DNA from: Sphingobium sp. 66-54
Lineage (GTDB): Bacteria; Pseudomonadota; Alphaproteobacteria; Sphingomonadales; Sphingomonadaceae
Reading direction: 5' to 3'
Length of the DNA stretch: 64,000 nt
NCBI GenBank assembly: GCA_001899715.1
Contig: MKWI01000003.1
Location: forward strand, 310,001 to 374,000
Positions 54,975 to 62,602 of the stretch are shown in pieces. Below the pieces are notes generated by a model. That model was not told where the DNA came from and made no database searches. It saw only the letters and a list, made by a program, of their open reading frames with translations. The position numbers and the translations under genes were made by a program. Within the stretch, counting starts at the first letter, position 1. Each line of letters opens with the position of its first letter.

Positions 54975-55163
54975 CACGGTAGGCGCCACATCGCAACATT
55001 ATAATGAAAACTTTACACAAACTCTTTTGTCTGCTTCAACGCCGAAAAAGGTGGCTTCGCCCCTGAAAAATTGTTCTGAAGTTGACGTAAGGAGGGGACG
55101 GCAGGTGCGCCATCCGATGAAAAACTATCAACCGCAGCCCCAACTGCGCGGGAGAATCCTCGT

Positions 55164-55676
55164 ATGAGCAGCGCATTCGACGATATCGAGATTCGCGATC
55201 GGCTGCGTATCGCGGATCGCATGGCCTGCTATTCCTGGGCGATCGATTCGGGCGACCTGCCCGCCTATCTGGACTGCTTCACGAGAGACGCGGTGCTGCG
55301 GCACCCCCTGCGCGACGGCAGTCCCGGCATCTTTACCGGCCATGAGGGCATCGAGAGCTTCATCGGCGGCAGCATCAGCCGGCGCGCCACCCAGACCTAC
55401 GGGCACCAGCACCAGTTCAATGCGCCGCGCCTGACACGCGAGGGCGAGGATGTGCGCGTCGCCGCCTACTGCATGATCTTCCGCCACGAGTTCCACCGGC
55501 AATATTGGCCCCGCAGCCCTTCCTGGCGGATGGGAACGTGGCATGCCCTGTTCCGGCTGGCTGACGACGACTGGCGCATCGCCGACCTCGATGTGCGCAT
55601 GTGGACCGACACGGCGCTGGGCGCGGGCACGGCGCTGGTCGATCGCGGCCCCGGCATGCCCGGCACGCGCGACTGA
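55164..55676 (+). CDS. NTF2/SnoaL-like protein
   Basis: This 170-residue protein is a compact NTF2-like fold. It contains the conserved Asp and His pattern (DSGDLPAYLDCFTRDAVLRHP) and the C-terminal strand WRIADLDVRMWTD. Relatives include scytalone-dehydratase-like and limonene-hydrolase-like enzymes and uncharacterised catabolic proteins. It differs from the NTF2-like protein at 51717 in length and sequence, so the two are not a recent duplication. It precedes the MFS transporter by 46 bp and shares its promoter region with the divergent receptor operon. Confidence 0.75.
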   Translation: MSSAFDDIEIRDRLRIADRMACYSWAIDSGDLPAYLDCFTRDAVLRHPLRDGSPGIFTGHEGIESFIGGSISRRATQTYGHQHQFNAPRLTREGEDVRVAAYCMIFRHEFHRQYWPRSPSWRMGTWHALFRLADDDWRIADLDVRMWTDTALGAGTALVDRGPGMPGTRD

Positions 55677-55722
55677 CCGGCGAGGCAGCGGCACGAAAAG
55701 ATAGAAACGGGAAGGGCTGAGG

Positions 55723-57066
55723 ATGAACGGACACGGAAATGGCAGCCGCCGGACGGAGGGCTATCCGGTCTGGATGATGGCGATGCTGATGCTCGTCGCG
55801 CTGTCCAGCTTCATCGACCGCGTCATCGTCGCTACCCTCGGCCCTGCCATCAAGGCTGATCTCGGTATCAGCGACACGCAGTTCGGCCTGCTCACCGGCC
55901 TGGCTTTCGCGCTGCTCTATACCTCCGCCGGCATCCCGGTCGCACGGCTGGCGGACCGCTACAATCGCGTGCGGCTGCTGGCGCTCGCCACCACCATCTG
56001 GTCGATCATGACCATGCTGAGCGGCGCGGCCGCCAATTTCGTGCAACTGCTGCTGCTCCGCCTCGGCGTCGGCATCGGCGAATCCGCCGCCAACCCCTGC
56101 ACTATCTCCATGGTGTCAGACCGTTTTCCCCGCCACAAGCGCGCCTCGGCGCTGGCCGTTGTGGCGATGGGTGCCTCGGTCGGCTCGCTGGTCGGTGGCG
56201 CGGCTGGCGGGTGGCTGGGCGAGCATGTCGGCTGGCGTGCAGCCTTCGTCATCGTCGGGGCGCCCGGTTTGCTGCTGGCTCTGCTCCTGCTGCTGACGCT
56301 CAAGGAGCAGCCGCGCGGCCGCTTCGACAACCCGGAGGCGATCAAGGGCGAGACGCCCAGCTTCATGGCGATGATCCGCGTGCTGCGCGGCAAGCCGGCC
56401 TTTCTCAACATGGCCTTCGCCTGCGGGCTGACCAGCTTCTGCAACTTCGGCATCCTGCTGTTCCTGCCAATCTATTTCGGCCGTTCCTACGACCTCAGCA
56501 TGACGCAGGCCGGCCTGCTGTTCGGCATCGTCACCAGCCTCTCCAACGGCGCGGGCACCTTGCTCGGCGGCTTCGGGGCGGACTGGGCCGGCAAGCGCGA
56601 CGAGCGCTGGTACGCGTGGCTGCCGGCCGCCACGCTCACCCTTGCGGCGCCGCTCTACATGATCGGCCTGTCGCTGCCCAACTGGCACTTTGCCCTGCCG
56701 GTCGTCACCATCGCCGCTACGCTCGCCTTCACCTTCTACGGCCCCACCTTCGGCGCGGTGCAGAATATGGTGGAACCGCGCATGCGCGCCTCCGCATCGG
56801 CGATCATCATCTTCTTCCAGAATCTCGTCGGCATGGGGCTGGGGCCGCTATTCGTCGGCGTTCTAAGCGATACGTTCGCGGAACGGATGTTCGCGGGCGA
56901 CTATACCGCCACCTGCGCCGGCGCTGCCGCACAGGGAATCGAAGCCTGCGCAGCCGCCGGCTCGGTCGGCATCCGCTATGCGATGACAAGCTGCGCGCTG
57001 GTCGCGCTGTGGGCTGCCTTCCATTACTGGAACGCTGCGCGCACCCTGCGCCGGGACATGGTCTGA
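55723..57066 (+). CDS. MFS transporter, spinster-like
   Basis: This 447-residue protein has twelve predicted transmembrane segments and the MFS motif A between helices 2 and 3 (GIPVARLADRYNRVRLLALA). It resembles the 'spinster-family' MFS carriers that are frequent next to sphingomonad catabolic genes and likely import small organic acids or aromatic compounds. The substrate is unknown. It is the second gene after the NTF2-like gene and converges with the aldehyde dehydrogenase gene, with 22 bp between stops. Confidence 0.9.
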   Translation: MNGHGNGSRRTEGYPVWMMAMLMLVALSSFIDRVIVATLGPAIKADLGISDTQFGLLTGLAFALLYTSAGIPVARLADRYNRVRLLALATTIWSIMTMLSGAAANFVQLLLLRLGVGIGESAANPCTISMVSDRFPRHKRASALAVVAMGASVGSLVGGAAGGWLGEHVGWRAAFVIVGAPGLLLALLLLLTLKEQPRGRFDNPEAIKGETPSFMAMIRVLRGKPAFLNMAFACGLTSFCNFGILLFLPIYFGRSYDLSMTQAGLLFGIVTSLSNGAGTLLGGFGADWAGKRDERWYAWLPAATLTLAAPLYMIGLSLPNWHFALPVVTIAATLAFTFYGPTFGAVQNMVEPRMRASASAIIIFFQNLVGMGLGPLFVGVLSDTFAERMFAGDYTATCAGAAAQGIEACAAAGSVGIRYAMTSCALVALWAAFHYWNAARTLRRDMV

Positions 57067-57088
57067 CCGGCGGCGGAGCGCGGACAGA

Positions 57089-58570
57089 TCAGAGCCGGAT
57101 GGCGATGGACTTCAGCTCCATATGCGCCAGCACACCTTCGCGGCCGTTCTCTCGCCCCCAGCCGGATTGCTTGAACCCGCCAAACGGCAAGGCATGGTCG
57201 ATCCCGGCGCCGTTCACCCGGATCGTGCCGGCGTCGATCAGTCGCGCCAGCCGGTGGGCGCGTGAGATATCCCGCGTCCAGATGTTGGCGGCGAGGCCAT
57301 AGCGCGTATCGTTGGCGCGCGCGGCGAGCGCGTCCAGATCGTCCTCCTCGAACGGCATGATCGTCAGCACCGGGCCGAAAATCTCCTCGCGATAGACGCT
57401 CATATGCGGCTGCGCGCCGGCCAGCACGGTGGGGCGGACGAAATGCCCCGCCCCCGTCGGCGCCGCGCCGCCCGCCACGCGCATACAGCCGTCACGGGCT
57501 CCGTCGGCCAGGAAGCTCTCTACCCGCTGCTTCTGCCCCGCAGAGACCAGCGGGCCGATCTGCGTGGCCGGCGCTGTTCCCGGCCCCACACTCAGCGCAT
57601 CGGCGCGGCTGGCAACCGTGTCCACGATCCGGTCAAACACCTGCCGGTGCGCGTAAAGCCGCGACCCGGCGACGCAAACCTGCCCGGAATTGAGGAAGAT
57701 GCCGTTGGCCGCGCCAATAGCGGCCGCATCCAGATCGGCATCGGGAAAAATGAACACGGGCGACTTGCCGCCCAATTCCAGCGTCACTCGCTTGAGCGTC
57801 GGCACCGCCGCCGCCGCGATCGCCTGCCCGGTCGCCGTGGAGCCGGTGAAGCTGATCTTGGCTACCATCGGATGCGCCGCAAGGGCCGCCCCGGCTTCCG
57901 CACCCAGGCCGGTGACGATGTTGACGACACCGCGAGGAAAGCCCGCCTCGACGACCAGCTCGCCCAGCCAGATCGCCGTCAGCGAGGTGAGTTCGGCCGG
58001 CTTGAGCACTAGCGTGCATCCGGCGGCAATCGCCGGACCGATCTTGTTGGCCGCCATCGTCAGCGGCAGGTTCCACGGAATGATCGCGCCCACCACCCCC
58101 ACCGGCTCGTAGACCGTATAGGCATGATGATCCGGCGCGGAGAGTGTGGGCACCTCGCCGGCGATCCGCCCCGCCCAGCCGGCATTGTAGCGCAGGCCGG
58201 AGGCCGCCCCCGTCACGCTGAAGCGTGCGAGCGCCAGCGGCATGCCGTTGTCGAGGCTCTCCAGAAAGGCCAGTTCCTCGGCGTCGCGCTCGATGAGGTC
58301 GGCGAGCGTCCAGAGCAGCCGCGTCCGCTCGGGCGGCGGCATCGCGCGCCAACCATGCTCGCGCAGCGCCCAATCCGCCGCGCGCACCGCCGCATCAATG
58401 TCCTCGCTTCCACCGGCCGCGATGTGGCCGATTGCCGCGCCGGTCGCCGGGTCTTCGGTGGCGAGCGTTCGCCCGCTCGCGGCTGCGTGCCACGCGCCGT
58501 CGATGAGTAGCCCGTGCGTCCGGGCCAGAAAGACCCGCACCTTTTCGGGGATCGGCAGCGTATCGCTCAT
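57089..58570 (-). CDS. Aldehyde dehydrogenase (NAD(P)+-dependent)
   Basis: This 493-residue enzyme has the catalytic Glu in TLELGGKSP, the catalytic Cys in NSGQVCVAGS, and the cofactor loop FTGSTATG. It oxidises an aldehyde to the acid. In this unit it could oxidise the aldehyde produced from a phenol by the VAO-type flavoprotein. The ATG 58570 overlaps the lacI-type gene stop by 4 bp (ATGA). The frame continues upstream inside the regulator gene but is not coding. Confidence 0.92.
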   Translation of the reverse strand: MSDTLPIPEKVRVFLARTHGLLIDGAWHAAASGRTLATEDPATGAAIGHIAAGGSEDIDAAVRAADWALREHGWRAMPPPERTRLLWTLADLIERDAEELAFLESLDNGMPLALARFSVTGAASGLRYNAGWAGRIAGEVPTLSAPDHHAYTVYEPVGVVGAIIPWNLPLTMAANKIGPAIAAGCTLVLKPAELTSLTAIWLGELVVEAGFPRGVVNIVTGLGAEAGAALAAHPMVAKISFTGSTATGQAIAAAAVPTLKRVTLELGGKSPVFIFPDADLDAAAIGAANGIFLNSGQVCVAGSRLYAHRQVFDRIVDTVASRADALSVGPGTAPATQIGPLVSAGQKQRVESFLADGARDGCMRVAGGAAPTGAGHFVRPTVLAGAQPHMSVYREEIFGPVLTIMPFEEDDLDALAARANDTRYGLAANIWTRDISRAHRLARLIDAGTIRVNGAGIDHALPFGGFKQSGWGRENGREGVLAHMELKSIAIRL

Positions 58571-59601
58571 GTCGAGGCCCGCTCCACCAGCGAGAAGCCC
58601 ACGTCCACCCGCGCCGCCTTGCTCCGGTCGCGGCGGTCGTCCTGCATTGCGTCCAGCATCAGCGCCGCGGCCTGCTTGCCCATGGCCGCGCCGTCGATCC
58701 GCACCGTGGTCAGCGCCGGCTCCAGCTCGCGCGCGAAATCGAAATCGCCGAAGCCGACCACCGCCAGATCCTCCGGCACGCGGACGCCGCGCGCCGCCGC
58801 TTCGATCATCACGCCCTGCGCCAGCCAGTCGGAGGCGCAGACGACAACGTCGGGCCGCTCGCCCTCGCCCCATATCTTCGCAAAGGAACGGCGTCCCTCG
58901 CCTACCGTGCCCGGCAATCCCTGGTCGATGCTTCTCGGCTCGGGCTGACCCGCCTCCATCAGAACACGGGAGATGCCATAGCGGCGGATATGCCCCCGGC
59001 TGCTGTCGGTGGAGAAGATCATCGGCCGGCGATAGCCCTTGCGCAGCAGGAACCGGCCGATCGCGATGCCGATATCGTGGTGCGAGATGCCCGCCACCAT
59101 GTCGATCGGCGCGAGCGGCATCTCCCATGTCTCGACGATCGGCAATCGCGATTCGACCAGCAGGTCCCGCACGTCCGGGGAAACCGGCAGGCCGATGAGG
59201 ATCAGGCCGCCGGGCCGCCGGCTCAATATCTGCGTGACGATCTTGTCGCGCGTCGCGTCGCGGCTGTAGATGCCGAGCAGCGTCTGGTAGCCGCCTTCGT
59301 CCAGTGCGGCTACCGCCGAGCGCACCGTCGCGTCGAACAGCTCCAGCGGCGTGGGCGGCGCCATGATGGCGACGAGGCGGCTGCGGTTGGTGATGACCGT
59401 GCCGGTCGTCAGCGCCGGGATATAGCCGGTCGCCGCAATGGCTTCATGGACGCGGCCCAGCGTTTCCTTGGTGAGCAGGTTGGGCGTGTTGAGCGCACGC
59501 GAAACGGTCGCCGTGGAGACCCGTGCGGCCTTCGCCACATCGGTCAACGTCGCGCCGGCCCGGCGGCGGGTGCCATCCCCACGCGTGCGCGCTTCCGTCA
59601 T
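58567..59601 (-). CDS. LacI-family transcriptional regulator
   Basis: This 344-residue repressor has an N-terminal LacI HTH (ATLTDVAKAARVSTATVSRA) and a periplasmic-binding-protein-like ligand domain. An effector such as an aromatic or sugar metabolite is expected. The gene is embedded in the operon between the secreted protein gene and the aldehyde dehydrogenase, so it may autoregulate the unit. I could not find a clear LacI-type operator (a palindrome with central CG) in the AT-rich region upstream of the operon. Confidence 0.92.
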   Translation of the reverse strand: MTEARTRGDGTRRRAGATLTDVAKAARVSTATVSRALNTPNLLTKETLGRVHEAIAATGYIPALTTGTVITNRSRLVAIMAPPTPLELFDATVRSAVAALDEGGYQTLLGIYSRDATRDKIVTQILSRRPGGLILIGLPVSPDVRDLLVESRLPIVETWEMPLAPIDMVAGISHHDIGIAIGRFLLRKGYRRPMIFSTDSSRGHIRRYGISRVLMEAGQPEPRSIDQGLPGTVGEGRRSFAKIWGEGERPDVVVCASDWLAQGVMIEAAARGVRVPEDLAVVGFGDFDFARELEPALTTVRIDGAAMGKQAAALMLDAMQDDRRDRSKAARVDVGFSLVERAST

Positions 59602-59663
59602 GTGTTTCCCGCCCCCCTCAGGCTATATCCGATCCGCCTGCCAGATTGAGCGATCGCGCTCAC

Positions 59664-60200
59664 TTAGGCAATGCTCCAGGACCAGAGCATCCCGGCTCGC
59701 GCGGCGGATCGGAGAGGATCGGCGGTCCGCTGCCCGTCGCGGATGGCCGCGTCACCCGCCATGATCGACCATACGCCCGCCGGCCACTGCTCGGCGGCTG
59801 CGGCAAGGATGGGGAGGCTGCCGGATGGTCCGTCCGCCAGCCGATGAACCGGACCATCCGCGCCGAGCCGATGTTCAATCCGCAGCGCGAAGGAGCGCCG
59901 TGCCTCGGCCGCCAGCCCGGCGATCACCACCATATCGGAATAGGTCGTCAAGCCGCAGAGCCCGCCGAGGGAAGCGCCGCGTAGCGGACCGTGCCACAGC
60001 GATAGCATGTCCTGCCCGGCGGCAACTACCCGCCCCCCGCTTTGCGCCGCCGCCGCGCCGAACGCACGTCCTTCGGGGAACCGATCGTCGATCAGCACCA
60101 GCTCCGGTTCCCGGCGCAGGCTCGCCGCCGATACGATGCCGGGCATCATCAGGCTCGCCGTCGCCACGCCGCCAAGCTTGAGGACCTCGCGCCGGATCAT
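59664..60200 (-). CDS. Unrecognised secreted protein with Tat-like signal, linked to cytochrome c
   Basis: This 178-residue protein begins MIRREVLKLGGVATASLM, a short Arg-Arg leader with hydrophobic core and a likely cleavage after VSAA. The mature part has blocks such as VLIDDRFPEGRAFGAAAA and VYSIMAGDAA-like (VWSIMAGDAA). I do not recognise a family. Its ATG overlaps the cytochrome c stop (ATGA, 60197-60200), so it is co-translated with the cytochrome and flavoprotein. It may be a third component or assembly factor of the flavocytochrome, or a scavenger of the electron path; this is inference from gene order only. Confidence 0.65.
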   Translation of the reverse strand: MIRREVLKLGGVATASLMMPGIVSAASLRREPELVLIDDRFPEGRAFGAAAAQSGGRVVAAGQDMLSLWHGPLRGASLGGLCGLTTYSDMVVIAGLAAEARRSFALRIEHRLGADGPVHRLADGPSGSLPILAAAAEQWPAGVWSIMAGDAAIRDGQRTADPLRSAARAGMLWSWSIA

Positions 60201-60571
60201 TTCCGGCCGGCCTTCTTGGGCGAGGCGATGAATGCGGCGATCCGCTCCATCTCCTCGTCCGGCACCTCCACGCGCGTGATGGTGGGCATGCTGTTCAGCC
60301 CATGGCGCGCGACCGCCTTCACATAATCGGCCGGCAGATCGGTGCGCTGGCCGAGCAGCGCCTTGTCTTTGCCCAGCCTGCGCTCCAGCATCATCGTGCC
60401 GGTGCCGCCTTCCAGATGGCAATAGCCGCACCGGGCCTTGAACAGCGCCTCCCCGTCGAGCACCGGCCCGGCGGCAGAGCGTGCCGGCGTGGCGGTCTGC
60501 GCCGTCGCGAGACCCACGAAACCCAGAGCCGCTGCCAGCGCGGCCGCGATACCAATCCCCCCCGGGTTCAT
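60197..60571 (-). CDS. Cytochrome c subunit of a VAO/PCMH-type flavocytochrome
   Basis: This 124-residue c-type cytochrome has a signal peptide (about 1-24, ending ATAQ), one heme motif Cys48-Gly-Tyr-Cys51-His52, and a likely axial Met95 in NSMPTITR. The gene overlaps the flavoprotein gene by 4 bp (ATGA, 60568-60571) and the next gene by 4 bp. This is the arrangement of p-cresol methylhydroxylase and eugenol hydroxylase, where the flavoprotein passes electrons from the substrate to the small cytochrome. Confidence 0.92.
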   Translation of the reverse strand: MNPGGIGIAAALAAALGFVGLATAQTATPARSAAGPVLDGEALFKARCGYCHLEGGTGTMMLERRLGKDKALLGQRTDLPADYVKAVARHGLNSMPTITRVEVPDEEMERIAAFIASPKKAGRK

Positions 60572-62139
60572 GCGCCCTCTCCCCTTCCAGCAGCCTTGTA
60601 GGCGCGCGGCCAGATGCCGTTCTTGCCCGGCGCGATCACGCCGTTGGGGTCGAGCGCGTTCTTCACCGTCTCGTTGAGGCGCGCAAGCACGCCACCGTTG
60701 AAATCGAAGCTGGCCGCGACCGGGTCCATGAAGTCCAGGTGGGTGCGGTACTCGCCATAGCCGGAGGCCTTGGCGTCCGCGATCAGCGCGTTGAACAGCG
60801 CGCGGGCACGGGCCACCATGTCCGCGTCGTCACGGTCGTAGAGCAGCAGGTTCACATTGTTGATGTGGCGGTGCCCCATGGTGAAGGAGGTATAATAATC
60901 CAGCCCATGCTCCTCGAACCGCGCCTTCATCGCGCGGAACTGTTTGTGAGCAAGCTGGCCGTCGGGGGGCATGACGGGCGAGAAGCCCATATGCCCGCCG
61001 CGCCCGCCGCGCCAGTTGACGATCTGGAGCGCGACCGCGCTCGGGCGCCGGGCGGCGGAGGTGTCGAGCGGCTCCCCGCGCCGCCATTCGACGAATTCGA
61101 GCGGCTTGCCCAGATGCGGCTCCAGCGCCTGACGCACGAGCTTTTCCTTCGCCCTGACGGTCCCCTCATGACCGAACAGGCTCAGCGTGAAGCGCCACCA
61201 GCCGATGCCGAAATGGTCCATCATCTTCTGGGCCACGCTATCGGGCAGCGCGCCCTTGCCATCATACCATTCGTGGCGCTGCGAGACGACCGCTGCATCG
61301 TGCATGAAATTGCCGAACACGAAATTATGGTCGACCACATTGTGCAGCCGGAGCTTGTGCAGTTCGTCGATCGCCCAGGCGATGTCGTCCGCCTGCGGCA
61401 GCTCGACCTTGACCTGCATCGTCATCTCCGGCTCCGGCATCAGCCAGAGGCCCATCTTGGTGACGACGCCGAAGTTGGACTGGACGAGGAACTGGTCCCA
61501 GGAGGGGCCAAACCCGTGCTGATAGGCCTGCCATGCCGTGTTGCCGCTCATCGCCCCCATGCCGGTGCGGAACAGCTCGCCTGTCGGGGAAACGACCTCC
61601 ATGCCGCAGATTTTGGACGCATGATCGCCATAGGGCGTGTAACCGAGGCCGCGCTCCAGCGCATTGCCCATCACGCTGCCCCAGGCGTTGCCGGGAATGG
61701 ACATCCACAGCGGAATCTTGTTGTCCTGCAAATAGTTATAGAGATCGTAGAAGCCCACACCGGGTTCCAGCAGGCAGTGGCCATATTTGGTGTCGACGTC
61801 CAGGATGCGGTTCATCCGGCCCAGATCGAGCACAACCGTCCCGGGCATCGCCGGCGCCGCCCAGCCATAGCCCAGATTCTTGCCCCGCGCGGTCGGCCAC
61901 AATGGCACGCGATGCTCGTTGGCCAGCCGCACGATCGCCTGCACTTCTTCCACGCTGGCCGGAGCAACCGCCGCTGAGGTAGCGTGGTTCAGCCCATCGC
62001 CCAGCGCGTAGGGGTCGATATAGGTGGCACGGTCCTCATCGGTCGACAGGACCCACTTGGCACCCACCACCCCGGTAAAGGCGCTGAGCGCCTTGGAAAA
62101 AGAAGACGCCGTGAGGTTGGGCGGCAAGAGGTCAGACAT
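60568..62139 (-). CDS. FAD-binding oxidoreductase of the VAO/p-cresol methylhydroxylase family
   Basis: This 523-residue flavoprotein has a PCMH-type FAD domain (about 40-240, with GYGWAAP including Tyr91, and RTGMGAMSGN) and a C-terminal substrate domain. The C-terminal block EYRTHLDFMD (Tyr464, Arg465) matches the substrate-phenolate residues of vanillyl-alcohol oxidase. His383 (GGHMGFSPV) is at the expected position of the covalent FAD residue. The VAO active-site Asp position appears to be Gly150/Asn151. Those comparisons are from memory of VAO. Expected substrates are para-substituted phenols, with electrons going to the adjacent cytochrome. Start ATG 62139 has GGAGAG upstream. Confidence 0.88.
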   Translation of the reverse strand: MSDLLPPNLTASSFSKALSAFTGVVGAKWVLSTDEDRATYIDPYALGDGLNHATSAAVAPASVEEVQAIVRLANEHRVPLWPTARGKNLGYGWAAPAMPGTVVLDLGRMNRILDVDTKYGHCLLEPGVGFYDLYNYLQDNKIPLWMSIPGNAWGSVMGNALERGLGYTPYGDHASKICGMEVVSPTGELFRTGMGAMSGNTAWQAYQHGFGPSWDQFLVQSNFGVVTKMGLWLMPEPEMTMQVKVELPQADDIAWAIDELHKLRLHNVVDHNFVFGNFMHDAAVVSQRHEWYDGKGALPDSVAQKMMDHFGIGWWRFTLSLFGHEGTVRAKEKLVRQALEPHLGKPLEFVEWRRGEPLDTSAARRPSAVALQIVNWRGGRGGHMGFSPVMPPDGQLAHKQFRAMKARFEEHGLDYYTSFTMGHRHINNVNLLLYDRDDADMVARARALFNALIADAKASGYGEYRTHLDFMDPVAASFDFNGGVLARLNETVKNALDPNGVIAPGKNGIWPRAYKAAGRGEGA

Positions 62140-62602
62140 CGCACTCTCCATTCGTCGCTATCGGGCTAGCCCAGAGAGGGGATAAATGCAACTTTTACAT
62201 TAAATAGCGAATGAAAAGATCTTTTAATATCAAAAAATACAGCATATTCAATGTGTTATTATTGAAATATTTACATAGATCTGCGGCGACACGTTGGTAT
62301 TGTGAAGGACAGCCCTCTGCCTGGACGCTACCAACTCAACCCAATGCTCGACAGGTAAACACCCGTGGACATTGACCCGCTCCGCGTTACGGCACGATCA
62401 GTGCTGACTCAGCGAGCATCGACACGCCAGCGGGAAACGGCTTAAGCTTCCGGCGCAGAGTGGCCATCCAATCAAGCCCGGACTCATACTGCAATCTAAG
62501 CAGCTTTGCTGATCGCCCCACGGGTTTTCCTATCTGGTTCCCGCGCAATCAGGATTGAGATTTCCGGCTGCCGGCCATACGCAATGGCAACGGGAGGAAG
62601 CC
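62140..62602. other. 463-bp divergent region, very AT-rich next to the flavoprotein gene
   Basis: Bases 62165-62300 are strongly AT-rich (62221-62280 has 11 G/C in 60), a marked contrast with the rest of the window. They contain the perfect palindrome AAAAGATCTTTT (62214-62225). This is probably the control region of the flavoprotein operon and, on the other side, of the TolC gene. No gene is supported; a 40-residue frame on the minus strand (stop near 62387) was noted and not called. Confidence 0.6.
62214..62225. promoter_or_regulatory. 12-bp palindrome in the AT-rich promoter region
   Basis: AAAAGATCTTTT is a perfect 12-bp palindrome, 75 bp upstream of the flavoprotein start (62139). It could be an operator for the LacI regulator or a bent-DNA element, but it lacks the central CG usual for LacI sites. 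Confidence 0.35.

Noticed and set aside
62387..62560. Short minus-strand frame (about 50 codons) ending at TAA 62387-62389
   Set aside because: The translation (…LRLQYESGLDW…) looks somewhat protein-like, but the only start is TTG with no ribosome-binding site and no family was recognised. It could be a gene remnant; a homology search would decide.
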